Source of the DNA: Hankyongella sp964404985 | GTDB taxonomy: Bacteria > Pseudomonadota > Alphaproteobacteria > Sphingomonadales > Sphingomonadaceae | NCBI GenBank assembly: GCA_964404985.1 | Contig: CAYOMD010000011.1 | Location: 1-64,000 of the forward strand | DNA: 64,000 nucleotides | Direction of reading: 5' to 3' | Shown here: piece after piece, positions 32,555 to 43,071 of the stretch | Layout: each line of letters opens with the position of its first letter | Numbering within the stretch: the stretch's first letter is position 1 | The notes under the pieces: generated by a model | Database searches by the model: none | What the model saw: the letters and a program-made list of their open reading frames with translations, nothing else | What the model was told of the DNA's origin: nothing | Position numbers and translations under genes: made by a program

Positions 32555-35500
32555 ATGATCGACGAGCGCGAGCGCCTGGCCCGTGAGGGCATGTACCGCC
32601 CGGATATGGAAAGCGACGCCTGCGGGGTCGGGTTTGTCGCCGCCATCGACGGCAAGCCGTCACGCCGGGTCGTCACAGCAGCACTCGATGCCCTGAAGGC
32701 TGTCTGGCACCGGGGGGCAGTGGACGCGGACGGACGCACCGGGGACGGTGCCGGCATCCATGTTGAAATACCGCGTGATTTTTTCCTGGAGCATATCGAG
32801 CGCACCGGCCACGCGCCGCGCCTTGGTGAGGCGGCCTGCGGCCAGGTGTTCCTGCCGCGCACCAATTTCGCCGACCAGGAGACCTGCCGACAGATTGTCG
32901 AGTCCGAGATCATCGATTTCGGTTACGACATTTACGGCTGGCGACAGGTCCCGATCGATTGCAGTGTCATCGGTGCCAAGGCGGCCGCGACCCGCCCGGA
33001 AATCGAGCAGATCCTGATCCACAACCCCAAGCTGGATGAGGATCAGGCAATTTTCGAGCGCAACCTCTATCTGATCCGCCGCCGGATCGAGAAAAAGGTG
33101 GTCGCAGCCCAAATCCCCGGCTTCTACATCTGCTCGCTGTCGGCCCGCAGTATCATCTATAAGGGGCTGTTCCTCGCGCAGGACCTTGCGGATTTCTACC
33201 CAGACCTGAAGGACGAGCGCTTCGTCAGCCGCTTCGCCATCTATCACCAGCGCTATTCAACCAACACCTTCCCGCAATGGTGGCTGGCCCAGCCATTCCG
33301 GATGGTGGCGCACAATGGCGAGATCAACACGATCCGCGGCAACACCAACTGGATGAAGACCCACGAAATCCGCATGGCGAGCCTGGCGTTCGGCGAGAAT
33401 TCGGCTGACATCAAGCCGGTCATCCCGTCCGGCGCATCCGATACTGCCGCGTTCGATGCGGTGTTCGAGGCGATCGTCCACGCCGGGCGTGATGCACCAA
33501 CCGCCAAGCTGATCATGGTGCCGGAGGCCTGGTCCAAGCAATCGACGATGCCGGACGAATTCCGCGACATGTATGCCTTCTTCAATTCGGTGATGGAGCC
33601 TTGGGACGGGCCGGCCGCACTCGCGATGACCGACGGCCGCTGGGTCGTCGGCGGGCTTGATCGCAATGCGCTGCGCCCGATGCGCTACCTCCAGACCCGG
33701 GATGGCCTGCTGATTGCCGGGTCCGAAGCCGGGATGGTCGTGGTCATGGAGGCCGATGTGGTTGCCAAAGGGCGGCTGGGGCCGGGGCAGATGATCGCGG
33801 TCGATCTCGCCGAGGGGCGGCTCTACCACGACCGGCAGATCAAGCAGAGGATCGCCGCCAGCCAGCCGTTCGCCGACTGGGTCAAGGATTTCAAGCCGCT
33901 TGAGGCGGTGATCGGGGCCGGGCTCGAGCCGGTCACACTCGACCGTGGGCGCCTGCGCCAACTGCAGCTCGCAGCCGGCATCACCCACGAGGACCTGGAA
34001 CTGTTGCTGCAACCGGCGGTCGAGGACGCCAAGGAAGCCGTCGGGTCGATGGGCGACGATACGCCGCTCGCGGTCATCTCCGACAACCCGCGGCACCTGA
34101 GCCACTTCTTCCGCCAGAACTTCAGCCAGGTCACCAACCCGCCGATCGATGCCCTGCGCGAAGACCGGGTGATGTCGCTGAAAACCCGCTTTGGCAATTT
34201 TGCCAACCTGCTGGACCGCAACGCGCACCAGCCGGAGGTGATGGTGGCGGAGACGCCCATACTCAGCAACGGCCAGTGGGAGCGCCTGCTGGCGCACTTC
34301 GAGGGCCAGGCCCAGCAGATCGACTGCACGTTCGACCCGAACGACGGGCCGGATGCCCTGAAGTCTGCCTGCCAGCGTATCCGGGAGGAGGCGGAGCGCG
34401 CGGTCCGCTCCGGGCGCGGCCAGTTGTTCCTGACCGACGCCCTGGTCTCAGCCGAGCGCGTCAGCGTCCCCATGATCCTGGCGACTGGCGGGGTGCATGC
34501 GCACCTGGTCAAGCAGGGTCTGCGCACCTATGCGTCCATCAACGTGCGCGCGGCTGAATGCCTCGATACCCACTATTTCGCGGTGCTGATCGGGGTGGGG
34601 GCCACCACGGTCAACGCTTGGCTGACCCAGGAGGCTATTGCCGACCGCCATTCGCGCGGGCTGTTCGGCAACCGCTCGCTCGAAGACTGTGTGCAGAATT
34701 ACATCACGGCGATGAACGGCGGCCTGCTGAAAATCATGTCCAAAATGGGCATCTCGGTCATTGCGTCGTATCGGGGCGGCTATAATTTCGAGGCCGTGGG
34801 CCTCAGCCGCTCGCTGGTCAACGAGTTCTTCCCCGGCATGCCATCGAAGATTTCCGGCATGGGCTACAAGTCGCTGCAACTCAACATGACCGACCGGCAT
34901 GCCAGGGCGTTCGATAGCGCCGCGACCAGCCTGCCAATCGGCGGCTTGTACCGCTACCGTGCCGGTGGCGAGGCCCATTCCTATGACGGTAAGCTTATCC
35001 ACATGCTGCAGGAGGCGGTCGCGACCGACAGCTACTCGCTGTACCAGCGCTATGCCCGGGGCCTGCGCGAGCTGCCGCCGGTCTCGCTGCGCGACCTTAT
35101 GGAGTTCAACCGGTCCGGTACGCCGGTGCCGATTGACGAGGTAGAGTCGATCACCCAGATCCGCCGTCGGTTCCTCACCCCAGGCATGAGCCTTGGCGCG
35201 CTGTCGCCGGAAGCCCACGAGACGCTGGCGATCGCCATGAACCGCATCGGTGCCAAGTCGGTCTCGGGCGAAGGCGGCGAGGACCCGCGCCGCTTCACCC
35301 CCTACGCCAACGGCGACAATGCCAACTCCCCGGTCAAGCAGATCGCCTCCGGCCGCTTCGGGGTGACAGCGGAATATCTGAACGCCTGCGAGGAAATTGA
35401 AATCAAGGTTGCACAAGGGGCCAAGCCCGGCGAGGGCGGGCAGCTTCCCGGCTTCAAAGTGACCGAGCTGATCGCCAAACTTCGCCATGCGACCCCCGGC

Positions 35501-37057
35501 GTCACCCTGATCAGCCCGCCGCCGCACCACGATATCTATTCCATCGAGGATCTGGCGCAGCTCATCTATGACCTCAAACAGATCAACCCGGATGCGCGCG
35601 TGTGCGTGAAGCTGGTGTCGTCTGCCGGCATCGGCACGGTTGCCGCTGGGGTGGCGAAGGCGCATGCGGACATGATCCTGATCTCCGGCCATGTGGGTGG
35701 CACGGGGGCCAGCCCGCAGACCTCGATCAAATACGCCGGTACGCCGTGGGAGATGGGCCTGAGCGAGGTCAACCAGGTGCTGACCCTGAACGGCCTGCGC
35801 CACCGGGTGAAGCTGCGCGCGGACGGCGGTCTGAAGACCGGGCGTGATATCGTGATCGCGGCGATCCTCGGGGCCGAGGAGTTTGGCATCGGCACCCTGA
35901 GCCTGGTCGCCATGGGCTGCATCATGGTGCGCCAGTGCCACTCCAACACCTGCCCGGTCGGGGTCTGTACCCAGGATGAGGCGCTGCGCGCCAAGTTCAG
36001 CGGCACCGCCGACAAGGTGGTCAACCTCATGAGCTTTATCGCCGAGGACGTGCGGGAAATCCTCAGCATGCTCGGCGCGCGCACGCTCGATGAGATTATC
36101 GGCCGCACGGAGCTGTTGCGTCAGGTCAGCCGCGGGGCCGCTCACCTCGACGATCTCGACCTCAACCCGATCCTCGCCAAGGTCGATGCGCCCGAACAGA
36201 TGCGCCGGTTCAACATTCCAGCCCACCGCAATCCAGTGCCGGACTCGCTCGACGCCCAGATGCTGGTTGATGCGCGCCCGGTGTTCGAGCGCGGCGAGAA
36301 AATGCACCTCATGTATACGGCGCGCAACACCATGCGGGCGATCGGCACCCGGTTCTCCAGTGCCATCACCCGCAAGTATGGCATGACCGGGCTGGCCCCC
36401 GACCACGTGACCGTGCAGTTGCGCGGGGCCTGCGGCCAGTCGCTCGGGGCGTTCGCGGTGCAGGGGTTGAAACTGGTCGTGTTCGGTGAGGCGAATGATT
36501 ACGTCGGCAAGGGTCTCTCCGGCGCGACCATCATCGTGCGGCCCATGGTGTCCTCGACGCTGGCAAGCCAGGACAACACGATCATCGGCAACACCGTGCT
36601 CTACGGGGCAACCGCCGGTGCACTGTTCGCTGCCGGGCAGGCGGGCGAGCGCTTTGCCGTGCGCAATTCCGGTGCGCAGACGGTCATTGAGGGCTGCGGG
36701 GCCAACGGCTGCGAATACATGACCGGCGGGATCGCGGTGATCCTCGGCGAGGTGGGCGACAACTTCGCCGCCGGGATGACGGGCGGCATGGCCTTCGTCT
36801 ATGACCGCCACGGCGACTTCGAAAGCCGGGTCAACCCGGATACCGTGGTGTGGCAGCGCCTTGGCTCCAGCCATTGGGAAGCGGTGCTGAAAGCGCTCGT
36901 CGCCCGCCATGCAGAAGAGACCGCCTCACGCTGGTCCGCTCAACTGCTGGCCGACTGGCCCAACACCCTAGCGCGCATGTGGCAGGTCTGCCCGAAGGAA
37001 ATGCTGAACCGGCTTGACCAGCCGCTCACCGACGCTGACCGCGTGGCGGCGGAATAG
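32555..37057 (+). CDS. gltB: Glutamate synthase large subunit GltB
   Basis: This 1500-residue protein starts with a short propeptide; cleavage before C23 (MESDACGVGFVAA) would free the nucleophile Cys of the glutaminase domain. The central and FMN-binding synthase domains follow (SGEGGEDPRRFTPYANGDNA, GQLPGFKVTELIAKLRHATP, SGHVGGTGASPQTSIKYAGT), with the 3Fe-4S Cys in CIMVRQCHSNTCPVGVCTQD, then the C-terminal beta-helix (GQAGERFAVRNSGAQTVIEG). It makes two glutamates from glutamine and 2-oxoglutarate with GltD. Confidence 0.97.
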   Translation: MIDERERLAREGMYRPDMESDACGVGFVAAIDGKPSRRVVTAALDALKAVWHRGAVDADGRTGDGAGIHVEIPRDFFLEHIERTGHAPRLGEAACGQVFLPRTNFADQETCRQIVESEIIDFGYDIYGWRQVPIDCSVIGAKAAATRPEIEQILIHNPKLDEDQAIFERNLYLIRRRIEKKVVAAQIPGFYICSLSARSIIYKGLFLAQDLADFYPDLKDERFVSRFAIYHQRYSTNTFPQWWLAQPFRMVAHNGEINTIRGNTNWMKTHEIRMASLAFGENSADIKPVIPSGASDTAAFDAVFEAIVHAGRDAPTAKLIMVPEAWSKQSTMPDEFRDMYAFFNSVMEPWDGPAALAMTDGRWVVGGLDRNALRPMRYLQTRDGLLIAGSEAGMVVVMEADVVAKGRLGPGQMIAVDLAEGRLYHDRQIKQRIAASQPFADWVKDFKPLEAVIGAGLEPVTLDRGRLRQLQLAAGITHEDLELLLQPAVEDAKEAVGSMGDDTPLAVISDNPRHLSHFFRQNFSQVTNPPIDALREDRVMSLKTRFGNFANLLDRNAHQPEVMVAETPILSNGQWERLLAHFEGQAQQIDCTFDPNDGPDALKSACQRIREEAERAVRSGRGQLFLTDALVSAERVSVPMILATGGVHAHLVKQGLRTYASINVRAAECLDTHYFAVLIGVGATTVNAWLTQEAIADRHSRGLFGNRSLEDCVQNYITAMNGGLLKIMSKMGISVIASYRGGYNFEAVGLSRSLVNEFFPGMPSKISGMGYKSLQLNMTDRHARAFDSAATSLPIGGLYRYRAGGEAHSYDGKLIHMLQEAVATDSYSLYQRYARGLRELPPVSLRDLMEFNRSGTPVPIDEVESITQIRRRFLTPGMSLGALSPEAHETLAIAMNRIGAKSVSGEGGEDPRRFTPYANGDNANSPVKQIASGRFGVTAEYLNACEEIEIKVAQGAKPGEGGQLPGFKVTELIAKLRHATPGVTLISPPPHHDIYSIEDLAQLIYDLKQINPDARVCVKLVSSAGIGTVAAGVAKAHADMILISGHVGGTGASPQTSIKYAGTPWEMGLSEVNQVLTLNGLRHRVKLRADGGLKTGRDIVIAAILGAEEFGIGTLSLVAMGCIMVRQCHSNTCPVGVCTQDEALRAKFSGTADKVVNLMSFIAEDVREILSMLGARTLDEIIGRTELLRQVSRGAAHLDDLDLNPILAKVDAPEQMRRFNIPAHRNPVPDSLDAQMLVDARPVFERGEKMHLMYTARNTMRAIGTRFSSAITRKYGMTGLAPDHVTVQLRGACGQSLGAFAVQGLKLVVFGEANDYVGKGLSGATIIVRPMVSSTLASQDNTIIGNTVLYGATAGALFAAGQAGERFAVRNSGAQTVIEGCGANGCEYMTGGIAVILGEVGDNFAAGMTGGMAFVYDRHGDFESRVNPDTVVWQRLGSSHWEAVLKALVARHAEETASRWSAQLLADWPNTLARMWQVCPKEMLNRLDQPLTDADRVAAE

Positions 37058-37101
37058 CGCTGACTTTAGAGCGTGATGACTTTAGATTGAACCGGGTTTC
37101 A

Positions 37102-37204
37102 CCTCCCGTCTACGGGAGGGGTGGTGCGAAGCACCGGGGTGGGCAAGCCTTTCCTGGCCACCCACCCCAGCCTATCGGCCACCCCTCCCTCAACGAGGGA
37201 GGGG
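37102..37204. repeat. Nested hairpin repeat between converging genes (REP-like)
   Basis: The stretch holds CCTCCCGT-CT-ACGGGAGG (37102-37119), GGTGC-GAA-GCACC (37123-37135) and CCCCTCCCTC-AAC-GAGGGAGGGG (37182-37204). The outer parts GGAGGGGTGG and CCACCCCTCC also pair with each other. It sits between the 3' ends of gltB and metK, so it is both a REP-like element and a possible bidirectional terminator. Confidence 0.7.
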
Positions 37205-37225
37205 AGAGTTGCTCGAAGACTTATA

Positions 37226-38413
<1,188 letters not shown>

Positions 38414-38442
38414 ACTCCTTACGTATTGGCGCCATTTGCGCT

Positions 38443-38462
38443 GCAGCAAAAAAAATTGCTGC
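38443..38462 (-). promoter_or_regulatory. Hairpin in the metK leader
   Basis: GCAGCAA and TTGCTGC form a perfect 7-bp stem around a 6-base A (plus strand) or T (minus strand) loop, about 30 bases before the metK start. In the metK mRNA the loop would be U-rich. It does not look like a terminator, as the U-run is in the loop. I see no known SAM riboswitch consensus. Confidence 0.4.
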
Positions 38463-38506
38463 GCGGTTATGGCGCGCTCATACTCAGAGCGATGGCCCGA
38501 CGCAAG

Positions 38507-38528
38507 GACATAAAGCCATCTTTATGTC
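38507..38528. promoter_or_regulatory. Palindrome between the XRE gene and metK
   Basis: GACATAAAG and CTTTATGTC form a perfect 9-bp inverted repeat with a CCAT spacer, about 95 bp upstream of metK and 49 bp downstream of the XRE stop. It is AT-rich within GC-rich DNA. It is a candidate operator, possibly for the XRE protein coded next to it. Confidence 0.5.
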
Positions 38529-38576
38529 TTTAAGTCCTGATCGATGGTTAAGCTGGGTTATACCCCACCACCGGTG

Positions 38577-38981
38577 TCAGGATGCGCTGGGGTCGGTACC
38601 GATTGTCCGGATCAGCTCGAGGATTTTGCGGCGGGTTTTCGGATCGGCGATCCGATAATAATGCCGCAGCAGATCCTGTGTCTCTTTCGAGGCAAGACTG
38701 TCGTGCTCGAACGCTTCCCCTGCCTCTGCAACACCGACAGCAAGCGATGTCTCGCCGGACATCCCTTCGAAGAAGTAGCTGACAGGTGTCTGAAGTATTT
38801 GAGAAAGTTCAAACAGGCGGCTGGAGCCGATGCGGTTGGCACCGCGCTCGTATTTCTGGACCTGCTGGAATGTCAGGCCAAGAAGTTCGCCAAGTTTCTC
38901 TTGGGTCATGCCCATGATCCGACGGCGTGCGCGCAAACGCATGCCAACGTGGACATCTATTGGGTGTGGCTGGTCTGCCAT
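38577..38981 (-). CDS. XRE-family regulator next to metK
   Basis: This 134-residue protein has an N-terminal helix-turn-helix (VGMRLRARRRIMGMTQEKLG, LLGLTFQQVQKYERGANRIG) and a C-terminal tail with LLRHYYRIADPKTRRKILEL. This type is kept between lnt and metK in many alphaproteobacteria. The ATG at 38981 gives the usual MADQ start. It probably controls metK or its own operon; the palindrome at 38507-38528 is a possible site. Confidence 0.9.
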   Translation of the reverse strand: MADQPHPIDVHVGMRLRARRRIMGMTQEKLGELLGLTFQQVQKYERGANRIGSSRLFELSQILQTPVSYFFEGMSGETSLAVGVAEAGEAFEHDSLASKETQDLLRHYYRIADPKTRRKILELIRTIGTDPSAS

Positions 38982-39048
38982 ATTTACGCGACCTTCGACT
39001 GGATACGCAACGAAGAACAAAGGTCTCACCCCAAGGGGCGGAACGTCG

Positions 39049-40638
39049 CTATTCGCGAACGTTTTGCTTACCTACCCGCTTGACGCAGATGATGCAAGAC
39101 AAACTGCACAATATGAGTACAGCCAGAATGGGTATATCACCATTTCTCGCATAAGGTGTAGGCAACAACGCCGCTGGCAAGTTGCCATATAGTATGATTT
39201 TTTCCTCTAACGCTGTTTTTTTAAGCACTTGGCCGCGCGCATCAATAATTGTGCTTATTCCGGTCGGCGTTGAGCGTACAACCGGCAAACCTTCTTCGAT
39301 TGCGCGCAATCGCGCCTGCGACAGATGCTGATGCGGGCCGAAAAATGTGCCGAACCACGCATCGTTGGACACATTCAAAAGCCACTCTGGTCTATGCTTA
39401 CGGTCGACGACCGCACCCGGGAAGATGATCTCATAGCATATGAGTGGCCCGACAGAGGGAAAACCGGGCAGCTTTATCGTCCGCGGCCCTGGGCCCGGCA
39501 TGAAGTCCAGATCACCTGCAGCCAAGCGGGACAGGCCAAGCGCGCTTAACATATTACGAAATGGCAGATATTCTCCGAACGGGACCAGATGGGCCTTGTC
39601 GTAACTGGCGACGATCTGTGCTGCAGGATCAAGAACAAAAAGACTGTTGCGCGCCGATAGCGCATAGCCATTTTCATCCCGTTCGACTTTGACGCCACCT
39701 GTCAGCACCAGACCGCTTGCTCCTAGGTGACGCGAAATAAGGTAGCGCGTGGTCGTTTCTTCCTCGATCAGATTGGGGATCGCAGTCTCCGGCCATATCA
39801 CCAGGCGCGGTGTATCCCGGTCTGATGCCTTGAAGGTCATATCCAGGTGCAGGTTGAGGTTGCGGCGGCCACTCTCGTCACGCCATTTCTGCCCCTGACC
39901 GATATTGGCCTGGACGATGGTCAGCGCTGGGCCCGATGGTGGTAGAGGACGGTGGAGACGCAGTGCGCCGCCTGCAAACAGCAGCACCAGAAGTACCGCC
40001 GAGAGCAGGGGGAGCAATGGCGCACGACCCTGCTGGCTCACAACCAGGGCCAGCGCACCGCTGGTCAGAACCATGAGGAAAGTCAGACCATAGACTCCAA
40101 CCAGACCGGCCGCCTGGGCAACAGGCGGCACCGCCAGCCAGGCCGAGCCGACGAGATTCCAGGGAAAGCCGGTGAACAGATGGCCGCGCAGCCACTCGCC
40201 CAGAGTCCATGCCGTCGCCAGCGCGATGACACGCCACGCGCCGCCGGGGGCCAGCATCTGCGCCAGCAGTGTGCTGCACGCTGCAAACAGCGCCAGAAAT
40301 GCCGCCAGCAGGATCACCGCCAGATAGCCCGCGCTCTGCGGCAACGCATCCTGGAAGCGGAACGCCTCGGCAATCCAGATCAGCCCGAGCGCAAACTGCC
40401 CGAAGCCGAACCACCAGCCGAGCCGGAACGCCGCAAGGCGCGTGCGTGCGCCATCCAAAGCCCACAGCAGGCCGGCAAAGGCCACCCACATCAGTGGCAA
40501 CAGGTGCAGCGGCGCGAACGCCAGTGCGCTCATGAGGCCGAGGGCCAGCAACAGCAGCTCGCGAGCTCCGAGCGGCAGTTGCGCGACCCACGCGGGCAAG
40601 TCGCGCCAGCGGGCGGCAACCGGCTCAGCCTGACGCAT
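39049..40638 (-). CDS. lnt: Apolipoprotein N-acyltransferase Lnt
   Basis: This 529-residue membrane enzyme has six to seven N-terminal helices (LLLLALGLMSALAFAPLHLL and more) and a nitrilase domain with the catalytic triad: Glu in LVIWPETAIPNLIEEE, Lys in LTGGVKVERDENG, Cys in VGPLICYEIIFPG. It adds the third acyl chain to lipoproteins such as MltA and the lipoproteins here. The ATG at 40638 overlaps the corC end by 14 bp. Confidence 0.94.
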   Translation of the reverse strand: MRQAEPVAARWRDLPAWVAQLPLGARELLLLALGLMSALAFAPLHLLPLMWVAFAGLLWALDGARTRLAAFRLGWWFGFGQFALGLIWIAEAFRFQDALPQSAGYLAVILLAAFLALFAACSTLLAQMLAPGGAWRVIALATAWTLGEWLRGHLFTGFPWNLVGSAWLAVPPVAQAAGLVGVYGLTFLMVLTSGALALVVSQQGRAPLLPLLSAVLLVLLFAGGALRLHRPLPPSGPALTIVQANIGQGQKWRDESGRRNLNLHLDMTFKASDRDTPRLVIWPETAIPNLIEEETTTRYLISRHLGASGLVLTGGVKVERDENGYALSARNSLFVLDPAAQIVASYDKAHLVPFGEYLPFRNMLSALGLSRLAAGDLDFMPGPGPRTIKLPGFPSVGPLICYEIIFPGAVVDRKHRPEWLLNVSNDAWFGTFFGPHQHLSQARLRAIEEGLPVVRSTPTGISTIIDARGQVLKKTALEEKIILYGNLPAALLPTPYARNGDIPILAVLILCSLSCIICVKRVGKQNVRE

Positions 40639-41551
40639 CGTCCATGTCCGGGACAAGCTTGGGGGTATGGATACGCACACGGGTAATGCGTCGCGGGTCG
40701 CCATCGACGACTTCGAAGCGGTAGCCGCTGTCGTCGTCGATCACTTCACCGATCACCGGCACCCGTCCGCACAGGAAGAACAGCAGGCCACCCAGCGTAT
40801 CCACTTCCTCGTCCGCTTCCTCCGGCAGAAAGTCCTGCTTCAGGTGCGCCTCCAGGTCTTCGAGCGGCAGGCGGGCATCGGCATCGTAGGACCCGTCCGG
40901 CAGCGGGCGCAGCAAGGTTGCCTCAGCTTCATCATGCTCGTCATCGATCTCGCCGACGATCTGCTCGACCAGGTCTTCGATAGTCGCAAGACCGTCGGTG
41001 CCACCATATTCGTCGATGACGATCGCCATGTGGGTGCGGCTGGCGCGCATCCGGGTCAGCAGGTCCAGTACGCGCATAGATGGGGGCACGAACAGCACCG
41101 AGCGCAACAGGCTGTCGAGGCGCGGCTGGCTGGGCCGCTCCGGCTCGGCCAGCAGCCGGTAGACATCCTTCACATGCACCATGCCGATGACCGCATCGAG
41201 GGACTCCCTGTAAACCGGGATCCGCGAGTGGCCGGCGCGCGCAAACTGCGCCACCAATTCCTGGAAACCATCCGTGATGTTGAACGCCTCGATGTCGGCG
41301 CGCGGCACCATGACATCGCCCACGCTCAAATCGCCGTAATCGAGCAGATTCTGCAGCATGAGCCGCTGACTGCCCGACAGGTCGTCGAGAGCGGCGACTG
41401 CAGGCTCGCGGTGTTCCTCGATCGCATTGGCGATGCTTTCGCGCAGGGAACTGTCCTGCGCACGCCGCGGGTGGTTCCGCCAGGACCGCAGCAACCTGGC
41501 AATAAGGTTGTTACTTCGGCTATCCGGGTCGCTGGGTTTCTCACTCGCCAT
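40625..41551 (-). CDS. ybeX: CBS-domain transporter-associated protein CorC/YbeX
   Basis: This protein of 308 residues has a CBS pair (VGDVMVPRADIEAFNITDGF, HSRIPVYRESLDAVIGMVHV, MAIVIDEYGGTDGLATIEDL) and a C-terminal CorC_HlyC domain (LPLEDLEAHLKQDFLPEEAD, DTLGGLLFFLCGRVPVIGEV). It is linked to Mg/Co efflux and ribosome upkeep. The order ybeZ(phoH)-ybeY-ybeX-lnt is the same as in E. coli. Confidence 0.94.
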   Translation of the reverse strand: MASEKPSDPDSRSNNLIARLLRSWRNHPRRAQDSSLRESIANAIEEHREPAVAALDDLSGSQRLMLQNLLDYGDLSVGDVMVPRADIEAFNITDGFQELVAQFARAGHSRIPVYRESLDAVIGMVHVKDVYRLLAEPERPSQPRLDSLLRSVLFVPPSMRVLDLLTRMRASRTHMAIVIDEYGGTDGLATIEDLVEQIVGEIDDEHDEAEATLLRPLPDGSYDADARLPLEDLEAHLKQDFLPEEADEEVDTLGGLLFFLCGRVPVIGEVIDDDSGYRFEVVDGDPRRITRVRIHTPKLVPDMDDASG

Positions 41552-42044
41552 AGGGGTCAGCCACATTCAGTTCAGCCAGCGCACGCCGCTCAAGCCCTTC
41601 CATCGCCTCGGCGTCCGCCGTGCTGGTCTCGTGATCATACCCCAGGAGGTGCAAAAACCCGTGGCCGATCAGGTGCACGCTGTGGTCGCGCAAAGTCTTG
41701 CCTTGCGCCGAGGCTTCGACCGTCACCGTCTCGTAGGCCAGCACGACATCACCCAGCAACTGTTCCGGTACCTCGACGCCATCATGTAGGTCTTGTGCCT
41801 CGATCATCGGGAACGAGAGGACATTGGTCGGGCTATCCTTGCCGCGAAAGTCGCGGTTGAGCAACTGAACCTCGGCATCGGATGTCAACTGGATGCTGAC
41901 TTCTAGAACGGTGGTCCTGGTGCTCCAGTCCGCGAAGGGTGTCAGCGCCAAAGCGGCTGCGCAGATGCGGGTCGACAGGGCCTCCCAGTCAAGGCCGGTC
42001 TCGCTCCAGCGATCATCGGCGATGTCCAGCGCTATGCGCAGCAT
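41541..42044 (-). CDS. ybeY: Endoribonuclease YbeY
   Basis: This 167-residue metalloprotein has the zinc motif HxxxHxxxxxH in HLIGHGFLHLLGYDHE and the upstream LNRDFRGKDSPTNVLSFP. YbeY takes part in 16S rRNA 3'-end processing and ribosome quality control. It follows phoH by 1 bp and overlaps ybeX by 11 bp. Confidence 0.95.
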   Translation of the reverse strand: MLRIALDIADDRWSETGLDWEALSTRICAAALALTPFADWSTRTTVLEVSIQLTSDAEVQLLNRDFRGKDSPTNVLSFPMIEAQDLHDGVEVPEQLLGDVVLAYETVTVEASAQGKTLRDHSVHLIGHGFLHLLGYDHETSTADAEAMEGLERRALAELNVADPYGE

Positions 42045-42045
42045 A

Positions 42046-43071
42046 TCATGCTCCGGGCGCTAACGCCGCCGGCCCCTCGTAGGCATCAACAATTCTACCG
42101 ACCAACGGGTGGCGCACCACTTCTGCCGAGCTGAAGCGCACCATGCCGATGCCGGGAATCCCTTCAAGGCGCCGCACGGCGTCGTGCAGGCCCGAGGTGC
42201 CGCTCGGCAAATCAACCTGATTTGGGTCGCCGCAAATCACCATGTGGCAGCGTGCACCATAACGGGTGAGGAACATCTTCATCTGCATGGCGGTCGTGTT
42301 CTGCGCTTCGTCCAGGATGACAAAGGCGTCAGACAAGGTGCGGCCGCGCATGAAGGCAATCGGCGCGATCTCGATCTCGCCGGACGCCAGTCGGCGCTCC
42401 ACCTGCTCTTGCGGCAACATGTCGTACAGCGCATCGTAGAGCGGGCGCAGATAGGGGTCTACTTTCTCCTTCATGTCGCCGGGGAGGAAGCCGAGCCGCT
42501 CGCCGGCCTCGACCGCCGGACGGGACAGGATGATCCGGTCAACCAGCCCGTTGACCAGATGCGAGACCGCCTGCGCCACCGCCAGATAGGTCTTGCCGGT
42601 GCCCGCCGGCCCCAGCGCGAAGATGATGTTGTCGCTGGCCAGATGCTGCATGTACCGAATCTGGGTCGGGGTGCGCGGCTGGATGGTCTTCTTGCGGGTA
42701 CGGATCATCACCGAGGCCTGCCCTTCAAAAGCACGCACGCCAGGTGCCTCCATGGAGGGAATGCTCATCGCGAGGGCGGTATCCACATCCTCGACATCGA
42801 CCGTCTCGCCGTGATCCAGCTTGTTGTAGAGCGTCACCAGCACATCGCGCGCCTGCTCGGCAGCGCTCTGTTCGCCTTCAATGGTCAGCTTGTTGCCGCG
42901 CGCCGCGATATAGACCCCCAGCCGGTTTTCCAGCGCAATCAGGTTCTGATCGAACTGGCCGAACAGCGGGCCAAGCAGCCCGGCATCGGCGAATTCCAGG
43001 TTCAGCACGGCCCCGCGCTGGCCGCTGGACGGCGGGGTACCCTTGGCAGGTTTGGTCGGTTTACGGCTCAC
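42046..43071 (-). CDS. phoH: PhoH-family ATPase
   Basis: This 341-residue protein has Walker A in IIFALGPAGTGKTYLAVAQA and Walker B in DAFVILDEAQNTTAMQMKMF, with the PhoH parts ILSRPAVEAGERLGFLPGDM and VICGDPNQVDLPSGTSGL. It has an N-terminal KH-like region, as in the YbeZ type, and probably acts as an RNA helicase partner of YbeY. It overlaps the miaB stop by 4 bp. Confidence 0.94.
   Translation of the reverse strand: MSRKPTKPAKGTPPSSGQRGAVLNLEFADAGLLGPLFGQFDQNLIALENRLGVYIAARGNKLTIEGEQSAAEQARDVLVTLYNKLDHGETVDVEDVDTALAMSIPSMEAPGVRAFEGQASVMIRTRKKTIQPRTPTQIRYMQHLASDNIIFALGPAGTGKTYLAVAQAVSHLVNGLVDRIILSRPAVEAGERLGFLPGDMKEKVDPYLRPLYDALYDMLPQEQVERRLASGEIEIAPIAFMRGRTLSDAFVILDEAQNTTAMQMKMFLTRYGARCHMVICGDPNQVDLPSGTSGLHDAVRRLEGIPGIGMVRFSSAEVVRHPLVGRIVDAYEGPAALAPGA

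Noticed and set aside
34448..36910. Long open frame (820 codons) on the minus strand
   Set aside because: It is antisense to gltB, has no family likeness and is explained by high GC content and codon bias of the real gene.
38414..38576. SAM-binding riboswitch before metK
   Set aside because: Only a simple hairpin and a palindrome are seen; I could not match a SAM-II, SAM-IV/V or SAM/SAH consensus by eye.
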